A stretch of DNA of 64,000 nucleotides from Aureimonas sp. SA4125 (GTDB lineage: Bacteria > Pseudomonadota > Alphaproteobacteria > Rhizobiales > Rhizobiaceae). Below the pieces are notes generated by a model, which searched no databases, was not told the DNA's origin, and saw only the letters and a program-made list of their open reading frames with translations. Positions within the stretch are counted from its first letter, which is position 1. Every line of letters begins with the position of its first letter. Location of the stretch: positions 4,244,001 to 4,308,000 of the forward strand of contig NZ_AP025032.1 in the NCBI RefSeq assembly GCF_019973775.1. Direction: 5' to 3'. A program made the translations under genes and the position numbers. This document shows positions 52,436-59,502 of this stretch, one piece after another.

Positions 52436-53926
52436 ATGTCCCAGGAAGAGCAACCCGGCACCCAGCTCGGCGAAGCGAAGGTCCGCTGCGACGCCTGCCC
52501 GGTGATGTGCATTATCAAGCCGGGCATGACCGGCGCCTGCGACCGCTACGCCAACCGGGCGGGCGAACTGATCCGCGTCGATCCGCATATCCTGCTCGAG
52601 CGCACCGTTTTGAAAGACGGGGGCCTCGTGCCCTTCAGCCAGCCGGCGGACTGGGACGGCACCATCCTCCCGCCGCCCGACCGCTTCGTCACCGCCATCG
52701 GCGCCGGCACGACCTATCCCGACTACAAGCCGGCTCCTTTCATCGTTTCCTCCGAGGTCGACGGCGTCGACATGGTCACCGTCGTCACCGAGGGCATCTT
52801 CAGCTATTGCGGCGTGAAGGTGAAGATCGACACCGACCGCTTCGTCGGTCCGGAGACGAACGCGGTGCGCGTCGCGGGCGAGATCGTCGGCCATGTCACT
52901 ACAGGCGAATACGGCTCGCAGATGCTCTCACTTGGCGGCGTGCACCATCTCACCGGCGGGTCGAAGAAGGAGGGTCGCGTCGCCTGCCAGGCGCTGCTCG
53001 ATCTCTGCAATGGCGGGGCCGTCGAGATGCACGTCGACGCAGGCGCGACGCTGGTGGTCCAGGCCGGCCATCCGCCGATCGTCAACGGCACGACCGAGCA
53101 GCGCATGCGCGTCGGCTGCGGCTCGGCGACGATCGGCATTTTTGCCCGACAATGGCTGGGGAAGGTCGACGAGGTGGTGGTGGTCGACGACCACATCACC
53201 GGCGTCCTCTCCGAGCACCAGGCCGGCAAGCTCCTCGACATTCCCCCCACCGGCATCCGGCTGAAGGGACGCCGCTCGACGCCCGGCCGCTATTTCCAGG
53301 TGGCCGAGCCCGGCACGGGCTGGGGCGGGACGAACATTTCCGATCCGCTGGATATCCTCGGCCCCTTCGACCCGAAGACGGCCTTTCCCGGCCTGCGCCT
53401 GCTGATGGTCTCCACCACCGGCGAGCATTCCGGCTATTATGAGCTCGACGAAAGTCTCGTACCGGTGGCGAAAGCCATGCCCACCGACCTCGTCGGACCT
53501 GTCGACAAGATCGCCGAGAACTGCGAGCCGGCCATGTGCACCGTGCTCTTCGTCGGCGGCGCTGGCGGCTCGCTGCGGGCGGGCGTGACCGATAATCCGG
53601 TCCGCCTCACCCGCTCGGTCAAGGAGGCGCTGACGAAGGTCACCTCGGGCGGCGCGCCGGTCTATCTCTGGCCGGGTGGCGGCATTACCTTTATGGTCGA
53701 CGTCACGCGCCTGCCCGCCAACGCCTTTGGCTATGTGCCGACCCCGGCCCTGGTCGCCCCGATCGAGTTCACTCTGCGCCTCGATGACTACGAGGCGCTC
53801 GGCGGCCACATGGACCATGTCCGCCCGCTCACCTCGCTCGGCGACACCGGGCGCCGACAGGTCGCTCCGCATGCGGAAAATCCCTGGCCCTTTGCTCGCG
53901 GCGTCGCGGACAGGCGCCCCAGCTGA
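52436..53926 (+). CDS. hnr: 6-hydroxynicotinate reductase-like Fe-S protein
   Basis: About 496 residues. An N-terminal Cys cluster CDACPVMC with a further Cys in MTGACDRYANR suits a [4Fe-4S] centre. The rest is rich in glycine motifs (GVHHLTGGSKKEGR, GTGWGGTNISDPLDILGPFD, LWPGGGITFM). It resembles proteins named 6-hydroxynicotinate reductase; the Eubacterium barkeri enzyme reduces 6-hydroxynicotinate to 1,4,5,6-tetrahydro-6-oxonicotinate and is an Fe-S flavoprotein. The enamidase-like gene nearby supports this. ATG 52436 is used; 52415 is in frame and possible. GCGSATIG resembles an ApbE flavinylation motif. Confidence 0.8.
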   Translation: MSQEEQPGTQLGEAKVRCDACPVMCIIKPGMTGACDRYANRAGELIRVDPHILLERTVLKDGGLVPFSQPADWDGTILPPPDRFVTAIGAGTTYPDYKPAPFIVSSEVDGVDMVTVVTEGIFSYCGVKVKIDTDRFVGPETNAVRVAGEIVGHVTTGEYGSQMLSLGGVHHLTGGSKKEGRVACQALLDLCNGGAVEMHVDAGATLVVQAGHPPIVNGTTEQRMRVGCGSATIGIFARQWLGKVDEVVVVDDHITGVLSEHQAGKLLDIPPTGIRLKGRRSTPGRYFQVAEPGTGWGGTNISDPLDILGPFDPKTAFPGLRLLMVSTTGEHSGYYELDESLVPVAKAMPTDLVGPVDKIAENCEPAMCTVLFVGGAGGSLRAGVTDNPVRLTRSVKEALTKVTSGGAPVYLWPGGGITFMVDVTRLPANAFGYVPTPALVAPIEFTLRLDDYEALGGHMDHVRPLTSLGDTGRRQVAPHAENPWPFARGVADRRPS

Positions 53927-53940
53927 CGGGAGTGGCAGCC

Positions 53941-54801
53941 ATGCGGCGCGGACCCCAGGTCGCCCTCCTTGCCGACGGCCGCCGGCTGCACCTGCAGGAC
54001 GGGCCGATCGACCTGATCGTCGAGGCCTTCGGTTCACCCGGTGCGGTCACCGCGGCCTACGAGGCAGCCATCCGGCGGCTGGATGGCCTGCTCGAGGCCC
54101 TCTGCCAGGAACTGTCGCTGCTGCGTGCACCGGTCACTCCCGGCAGTGCGCGTCCCCTTGATCCCGTCGGGCTGCGCATGCACGCTGCCGTCGCGCCGTA
54201 TGCCGCGGAAGCCTTTGTCACGCCGATGGCCGCCGTCGCCGGCGCGGTGGCCGACGCGGTCCTTGCCAGCATGGTCGCAGCCGCGCCGCTCGACCGTGCC
54301 TATGTGAACAACGGCGGCGATATCGCAGTGCACCTTGGCCAGGGCCAGCGGCTGGCCGCGGGCCTCGTCGGCCGCAGCGACCGCCCTTTCCTTTTCGGGC
54401 GCTGCGAGATCGCCGAGGGCGATCCCGTCCGCGGCGTCGCCACCAGCGGCCGGGGCGGCCGCAGTTTTTCGCTGGGGATCGCCGACGCCGTCACGATCCT
54501 GGCGCGTACCGCCGCGGAGGCCGATGCCGCGGCGACGATCGTCGCCAACGCCGTCGACCTGCCGGGTCATGCCGCGATCACACGGGTTGCGGCCGCGGAC
54601 TTGCAGCCGGACAGCGATCTCGGACATCGTCTGGTGACGCGTGGCGTCGGCCCACTTGCCCCGGACGAAATCGATCTGGCCCTGCGGCGCGGACTGCACA
54701 GGGCCGAACGGCTCGTCGGCGCCGGCCTGATCGAGGCCGCCGCGCTTCACCTTGCCGGCCAGACGCTCGTCACCGGCCGCCACGCGATCATCGCCGCTTG
54801 A
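53941..54801 (+). CDS. UPF0280 family protein (ApbE/FMN-transferase-like)
   Basis: 286 residues of UPF0280, whose fold is related to ApbE FAD:protein FMN transferases. Typical blocks: ADGRRLHLQDGPIDLIVEAF, AYVNNGGDIAVHLG, GVATSGRGGRSFSLGIADAV. GGGAG stands 8 bases before ATG 53941; a GTG at 53932 lacks a ribosome-binding site. It follows the reductase gene by 14 bases. The best guess is a role in maturing the reductase, for example covalent flavin attachment, but UPF0280 has no proven function that I know. Confidence 0.8.
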   Translation: MRRGPQVALLADGRRLHLQDGPIDLIVEAFGSPGAVTAAYEAAIRRLDGLLEALCQELSLLRAPVTPGSARPLDPVGLRMHAAVAPYAAEAFVTPMAAVAGAVADAVLASMVAAAPLDRAYVNNGGDIAVHLGQGQRLAAGLVGRSDRPFLFGRCEIAEGDPVRGVATSGRGGRSFSLGIADAVTILARTAAEADAAATIVANAVDLPGHAAITRVAAADLQPDSDLGHRLVTRGVGPLAPDEIDLALRRGLHRAERLVGAGLIEAAALHLAGQTLVTGRHAIIAA

Positions 54802-54813
54802 GGGAGAACAGAC

Positions 54814-55398
54814 ATGCCGGACATCCTGATGCGCAAGCGCATCCTCGTCGTCGAGGAGATCTTTCACGAAGGCGGCCCGCCAGCCGACAGGCCGCTGCGT
54901 CGCGGCGCCGTGCTCGCGGTCCTGCATAATCCCTATGCCGGGCGCTATGTCGAAGATCTCATGCCGTTTATGGACGACCTGAAGCCCTTCGGCCTGGAGA
55001 TGGCGAGAACGCTGCTCGCCGCCCTTGGCAACGATCCGGCGGCGATCGAAGGTTATGGCAAGGGCGCCATTGTCGGGGCAGGCGGCGAATTGGAGCACGG
55101 CGCGCTCTGGCATGCGCCGGGCGGCTACGCCATGCGCGAACTCCTCGGCGCGGCCCGCGCCATCGTGCCCTCGGCCAAGAAGGTCGGCGGCCCCAGCACG
55201 CGGCTCGACGTGCCGATCACCCACATCAATGCCTCCTACGTGCGAAGCCATTTCGACTCGATGGAAGTCGGCCTCTGCGACGGGCCGCGCGCCGACGAGA
55301 TGGTCCTCGTCCTTGTCATGACGACGGGCGCGCGCATCCATGCCCGCACCGGCGGGCTGAAGGCATCGGAGATCAAAGGCGAGGACGGACTGCGATGA
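54814..55398 (+). CDS. Amino acid synthesis family protein (PF06684/DUF1185), copy 1
   Basis: 194 residues. Motifs of this family: VVEEIFHEGGPPADRPLRRG, VLHNPYAGRYVEDLMPFMD, YGKGAIVGAGGELEHGALWH, VPSAKKVGGPSTRLDVPITH and the end GGLKASEIKGEDGLR. The family name comes from weak genetic links; its biochemistry is unknown. GAGGGAGAA precedes the ATG. The stop overlaps the start of copy 2 (ATGA), so the two probably form a complex or act in sequence. Confidence 0.8.
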   Translation: MPDILMRKRILVVEEIFHEGGPPADRPLRRGAVLAVLHNPYAGRYVEDLMPFMDDLKPFGLEMARTLLAALGNDPAAIEGYGKGAIVGAGGELEHGALWHAPGGYAMRELLGAARAIVPSAKKVGGPSTRLDVPITHINASYVRSHFDSMEVGLCDGPRADEMVLVLVMTTGARIHARTGGLKASEIKGEDGLR

Positions 55399-55979
55399 AG
55401 GCCACTATCCGCAAGATCGTGACGATCACCGAGGAAGTTGCGACCGAGATGGGCCGGCCCGTCGATCCGCCGACGCGGCGTGCCGCCGCCATAGCGGTCA
55501 TCGCCAACCCCTTTGCATCCACCTATGCCGAGGACCTCACGCCGCTGATCGAGATCGGCGAGGAGCTCGGCGCCCTCCTGACGGCCCGCGCCGTCGCGGC
55601 GCTCGGCATCGACGGCTCGCGCGTCCAGAGCTACGGCAAGGCCGCGGCCGTCGGCGAGAACGGCGAGCTCGAACATGCCGCCGCCATCCTGCATCCGAAG
55701 ATGGGGGCGCCGGTGCGCGCCGCGCTCGGCGGCGGCGCCGCGCTGGTGCCTTCGTCGAAGAAGCGCTGCGGCGTCGGCGGCACGCTCGACGTGCCGCTCG
55801 GCCACAAGGATGCGGCCTATGTGCGCAGCCATTTCGACGGCATGGAGATCAGGATCGCCGATGCGCCGCGCGCGGACGAGATCATGGTCGCCATCGTCGT
55901 CACCGACAGCGGCCGCCCGTTACCGCGCGTCGGCGGGCTGAAGCATGACGAGATCAAGGGCGAGGACGGGTTGCGCTGA
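55395..55979 (+). CDS. Amino acid synthesis family protein (PF06684/DUF1185), copy 2
   Basis: 194 residues, exactly the length of copy 1 and clearly paralogous: VIANPFASTYAEDLTPLIEI, YGKAAAVGENGELEHAAAIL, VPSSKKRCGVGGTLDVPLGH, and an almost identical end (GGLKHDEIKGEDGLR). The two differ mainly in the N-terminal 60 residues. It closes the operon reductase - UPF0280 - copy 1 - copy 2. A pathway role after ring opening or in cofactor handling is inference only. Confidence 0.8.
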   Translation: MKATIRKIVTITEEVATEMGRPVDPPTRRAAAIAVIANPFASTYAEDLTPLIEIGEELGALLTARAVAALGIDGSRVQSYGKAAAVGENGELEHAAAILHPKMGAPVRAALGGGAALVPSSKKRCGVGGTLDVPLGHKDAAYVRSHFDGMEIRIADAPRADEIMVAIVVTDSGRPLPRVGGLKHDEIKGEDGLR

Positions 55980-56007
55980 GGTGTCGGTTGGGTTGGCGAG
56001 AGGCACC

Positions 56008-56029
56008 GGCGCCAAGTTTGATAGGCGCC
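56008..56029. terminator. Possible bidirectional terminator between convergent operons
   Basis: GGCGCC at 56008-56013 and 56024-56029 can pair across a 10-base loop, and a short T-run follows (TCGGTTTTA). It lies between the convergent ends of the PF06684 gene and the enamidase gene. Confidence 0.4.
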
Positions 56030-56036
56030 CTCGGTT

Positions 56037-57236
56037 TTACCCCGCCACGACACTCGGCAGTTTCTCCGCCGGCGGGGTGTTGCGGCTGCGGGAGGAGCGC
56101 ACGATACCGTCGATGACGGTCATGCCGATGCCCGGCAGATCGCCGAGTTCGATCGAATGCAGGAAATCGCGCCCGGCCGAATGCTGCGCCTTGTCCATGA
56201 AGACGAAGTCGGCGGCGCGGCCGACCTCGATCAGCCCGCTGTCGAGGGCGCGGATGCGGGCGGTGTTGCCGGTAGCGAAGCAGAAGGCGGTTTCGGCCTT
56301 GACGTCGCCGAGGGAGGACAGCATCGAGATCATCCGGATGATGCCGAGCGGCTGCACGCCCGAGCCGGCGGGTCCGTCGGTGCCGAGCATCACGCGGTTG
56401 AGCTCGCCCATCTCGCTGGCGATCCGCAGCGTATAGAGCGCGGCGCGTTCGTTGCCGTTGTGGACGAGTTCGAGGCCGCGCTTGCAGCCTTCGCAGATGC
56501 AGCGGATCTCCTTGTCCGGCAGTGCCGTGTGTCCGCCGTTGACGTGGCCAATGACGTCGGGATCGACCTCCAGCACCACGTCGGCATCGATCAGCCCAGA
56601 GCCCGGGATCGACGGACCGCCGGTGTGAATGGTGGAATTGAAACCGTGCTTTCGGGCCCAGGCGACCATCTGGCGGCCGGTCGCCCCGTCCTTGACGCCG
56701 CCAAGCCCGACCTCCCCGAGGAGATGCACGCCGGCATCGGCCATTTCCTTGAAATCGGCCTCGACCATTCCGGGCTCGATCACCGGCGCGCCGGCCAGAA
56801 CCTTGACCCCGCTCGGCCGGTAGCCGGTGAAGATGCGCTGGGCATAGATCGCCATCGCCTTCAGGCCGACGATATCGCGCGGCCGGCCGGGGGTGTGGAC
56901 CTCGCCGGCCGAGATCATCGTCGTCACGCCGCCATGCAGGGACGAGTCGATCCAGTTCAGCTGGCTCTGCCGTGGCGTCCAGTCGCCCGAAACCGGGTGG
57001 ACGTGGCTATCGACCAGTCCGGGCACGACCACCGTGCCATTGGCGTCGATGACACTGTCGGCCTCGCCGAGATCGAGATCGACCGCCTTGCCGATGCCGG
57101 TGATGCGCCCGCCGACCGAAACGATCGTGTCGGCATCGAGGATGGGCTGGCGGATGTCACCTGACAAAAGCAGGCCGATATTGCGGATCACGAGCTTCTC
57201 GTTGGCACCCGCCGCCGGCTGAACGTCATGCGCCAT
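56037..57236 (-). CDS. ena: Enamidase-like amidohydrolase
   Basis: 399 residues of the amidohydrolase superfamily, strongly reminiscent of Eubacterium barkeri enamidase: NIGLLLSGDIRQPILDADTI, the metal motif VDSHVHPVSGDWTPRQ, SSLHGGVTTMISAG, bridging Glu in LLGEVGLGG, HTGGPSIPGSG, GHVNGGHTA, Asp in GTDGPAGSGVQPLG and the ending RSRNTPPAEK. Enamidase hydrolyses 1,4,5,6-tetrahydro-6-oxonicotinate, opening the ring to 2-formylglutarate and ammonia. AGGGAGAGAAG precedes the ATG. It is divergent from marR with an operator between them. Confidence 0.88.
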   Translation of the reverse strand: MAHDVQPAAGANEKLVIRNIGLLLSGDIRQPILDADTIVSVGGRITGIGKAVDLDLGEADSVIDANGTVVVPGLVDSHVHPVSGDWTPRQSQLNWIDSSLHGGVTTMISAGEVHTPGRPRDIVGLKAMAIYAQRIFTGYRPSGVKVLAGAPVIEPGMVEADFKEMADAGVHLLGEVGLGGVKDGATGRQMVAWARKHGFNSTIHTGGPSIPGSGLIDADVVLEVDPDVIGHVNGGHTALPDKEIRCICEGCKRGLELVHNGNERAALYTLRIASEMGELNRVMLGTDGPAGSGVQPLGIIRMISMLSSLGDVKAETAFCFATGNTARIRALDSGLIEVGRAADFVFMDKAQHSAGRDFLHSIELGDLPGIGMTVIDGIVRSSRSRNTPPAEKLPSVVAG

Positions 57237-57304
57237 GGTCTTCTCTCCCTTGCCTCTGCCGTCCGGTCGTTCAGCACGCGCCCGCTTCGCAACGCACTTT
57301 GGTT

Positions 57305-57318
57305 ATTGGTACACAAAT
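57305..57318. promoter_or_regulatory. MarR-type operator N2 in the ena-marR divergent region
   Basis: ATTGGTACACAAAT; reverse complement ATTTGTGTACCAAT, a near-perfect match to ATTYGTRTRCYAAT. It lies 68 bases upstream of the enamidase start and could control both ena and marR. Confidence 0.75.
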
Positions 57319-57555
57319 GACCTGGACAGGCAATCGGGATGATTTTCGCGCAATCTCTCCTTGGACCGGCGAGGGCGCGACCCTGCGCTCCAACCTGCCC
57401 TCATCTGCCCGGATTGCCGCCGGAATCCCACCCCTCCGGCGGACGGCACCGGACGGCGGGCGCGGTCGTCAGATCAGCAGCATCTGGCGCGACGCCGCCG
57501 CAGCGTGGCGCGTCGCCCCCTGTCGCGCACCCTGTCTCTGAGCATAGACTGCCGC

Positions 57556-58011
57556 ATGGAGAATCGATTGGACATCAAACCCGGCCCGGCGAGCGAGAGC
57601 GACGACTACGCCCTCGACACGCAGGTCGGCTTCGTCCTTCGCCAGGTGCAGCAGCGCCATTCCATCCTCTTTGCCGAACTGTTCGGCGGCGACCTCACGC
57701 CGACGCAATGGGCCGTCCTCGCCAAACTCGGAGAGATCGGCGAATGCTCGCAGAACCTGCTCGGGCGCTACACGGCGATGGACGTGGCGACCATCAAGGG
57801 CGTGGTGCAGCGCCTTTTCGAGCGCGGCCTCCTCACCCGCCGTCCCGACCCAGATGATCGGCGGCAACTGCTGATCTCGATGTCGCCGGACGGGAACGCT
57901 CTGTTCCGGCACCACCTTCCGAACGCTTCCCGCGTGTCGGAAGTCACGCTGGCACCCCTCACCGCGCCCGAACGCGCGCGGCTTCTGAGCCTCCTCGCCC
58001 GGCTGCGATAG
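57556..58011 (+). CDS. MarR-family transcriptional regulator
   Basis: 151 residues. The winged helix-turn-helix region is at ~45-115 (LTPTQWAVLAKLGEIGECSQ, MDVATIKGVVQRLFERGLLT, with the wing RRPDPDDRRQLLISMS). MarR repressors act as dimers on short palindromes and are released by aromatic ligands. Such a palindrome is found at three promoters of this island, and the gene lies in its centre. The natural effector may be nicotinate, 6-hydroxynicotinate or a downstream acid. Confidence 0.92.
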   Translation: MENRLDIKPGPASESDDYALDTQVGFVLRQVQQRHSILFAELFGGDLTPTQWAVLAKLGEIGECSQNLLGRYTAMDVATIKGVVQRLFERGLLTRRPDPDDRRQLLISMSPDGNALFRHHLPNASRVSEVTLAPLTAPERARLLSLLARLR

Positions 58012-58113
58012 CGTTGGAACCGTCCCGACGCCGGCTATACGAGTTGCCGCGCTGCGAAATCCGCCCGGTGCCATGCTGCACTGAACAATAAATAGGCGCG
58101 CCGAAAAAGTGGC

Positions 58114-58144
58114 TTGACGGGAGGCACAGCATCATTCGTATACT
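58114..58144 (+). promoter_or_regulatory. Promoter of the importer/dehydrogenase operon
   Basis: -35 TTGACG (58114-58119) and -10 TATACT (58139-58144) with a 19-base spacer, slightly long. Operator N3 covers the -10. Confidence 0.55.
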
Positions 58145-58147
58145 AAT
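58134..58147. promoter_or_regulatory. MarR-type operator N3
   Basis: ATTCGTATACTAAT, the best match to ATTYGTRTRCYAAT of the three sites. It overlaps the -10 TATACT of the operon that begins with the binding protein at 58218. Confidence 0.8.
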
Positions 58148-58217
58148 GGTACTGGCAGCCATCGACCGATCCGAAACGCTCCGACCCGTCGGGCACACCG
58201 CGCAGATGAGGGCACCC

Positions 58218-59447
58218 ATGACGAAGACGTTTTCCCTATCGAAGCTTTTCGCCGGTCTGGCCACGGGCCTCGCCCTCACCGCCGCAACGGTCGCGGCGTC
58301 CGCTCCCGAAGCAGTCTCGGCCGAGATCAAGGTCGGCGAGATCAACAGCTATTCCGCCCTGCCCGCCTTCACCGAGCCCTACCGCATGGGCTGGCAGCTG
58401 GCGGTCGAGGAGATCAACGCGGCGGGCGGCATCAAGGGCGACGACCTCGTCGTCATTTCCAAGGACGATGGCGGCAAGCCGGGCGGTGCGATCAGCGCGG
58501 CGAACGAGCTCGTCTCGCGCGACGGCGTCGTTCTGCTGACCGGCGGCTTCTTCTCCAATCTCGGCCTGGCGATCTCCGACTTCGCCAAGCAGAAGAAGGT
58601 CTTCTATCTCGCCGGCGAGCCGCTGACCGACGCCATCACCTGGAGCCAGGGCAACAAGTACACCTTCCGCCTTCGGCCCTCGAACTACATGCAGGCGGCC
58701 ATGCTCGCCGAAGAGGCGGCCAAGCTCCCGGCCAAGCGCTGGGCGACGATCGCGCCGAACTACGAATACGGCCAGTCGGCGGTCGCCATCTTCAAGCAGC
58801 TGCTGCAGAAGGCCCGGCCGGACGTCGAGTTCGTCACCGAGCAGTGGCCGCCGCAGGGCAAGATCGATGCCGGCGCCGTCTCCCAGGCGATCGCCGCGGC
58901 CAAGCCCGAGGCCATCCTCAACGTCACCTTCGGCGCCGATCTCGTCCAGCTCGTGCGCGAAGGCACGACGCGCGGTCTCTTCAAGGACGTCTCCGTCGTC
59001 AGCTTCCTCACCGGCGAGCCTGAATATCTCGACCCGATGAAGGCCGAGGCGCCGGTCGGCTGGATCGTCACCGGCTATCCCTGGTACGCCATCGAGACGC
59101 CAGCCCACGATGCCTTCGTGAAGGCCTACCAGGCGAAGTTCGACGACTATCCGCGCCTCGGCTCGGTCGTCGGCTATGCCGAGATGATGACCATCGCCGC
59201 TATTCTCAAAAAGGCCGAGACGACCGAAGTCGACGACCTCGTGGCCGCGGCCGAAGGCATCAAGGTGGACACGCCCTTCGGGCCGATCGAGATGCGCGCC
59301 ATCGACCACCAGTCGACGCTCGGCGCCTTCGTCGGCACCACGGCGGTCAAGGACGGCAAGGGCGTGATGGAGAATTTCAGCTATCGCGACGGCGCCGACT
59401 ACCTGCCCTCGGACGAGGAAGTGAAGACGCTTCGGCCGCAGGATTGA
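58218..59447 (+). CDS. ABC transporter substrate-binding protein, branched-chain amino-acid type
   Basis: 409 residues with a signal peptide (FAGLATGLALTAATVAASAP). Type I periplasmic-binding fold: IKVGEINSYSALPAFTEPYR, INAAGGIKGDDLVVISKDDG, WATIAPNYEYGQSAVAIFKQ. ATG 58218 has GAGGG in front. It is the first gene of the importer operon controlled by N3. Given the enzymes around it, nicotinate or a related pyridine carboxylate is the likely ligand. Confidence 0.9.
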   Translation: MTKTFSLSKLFAGLATGLALTAATVAASAPEAVSAEIKVGEINSYSALPAFTEPYRMGWQLAVEEINAAGGIKGDDLVVISKDDGGKPGGAISAANELVSRDGVVLLTGGFFSNLGLAISDFAKQKKVFYLAGEPLTDAITWSQGNKYTFRLRPSNYMQAAMLAEEAAKLPAKRWATIAPNYEYGQSAVAIFKQLLQKARPDVEFVTEQWPPQGKIDAGAVSQAIAAAKPEAILNVTFGADLVQLVREGTTRGLFKDVSVVSFLTGEPEYLDPMKAEAPVGWIVTGYPWYAIETPAHDAFVKAYQAKFDDYPRLGSVVGYAEMMTIAAILKKAETTEVDDLVAAAEGIKVDTPFGPIEMRAIDHQSTLGAFVGTTAVKDGKGVMENFSYRDGADYLPSDEEVKTLRPQD

Positions 59448-59449
59448 CC

Positions 59450-59466
59450 CCGGCGCCGGGCGCCGG
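59450..59466 (+). terminator. GC stem-loop after the binding-protein gene
   Basis: CCGGCG / CGCCGG stem with a 5-base loop directly after the stop, no T-run. Probably an attenuator or RNA-stability element like those after the binding proteins at 14173 and 34816. Confidence 0.45.
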
Positions 59467-59502
59467 CCCGGCTCCCCCCATGCTCGTTCCGGGGATCGCC
59501 TG

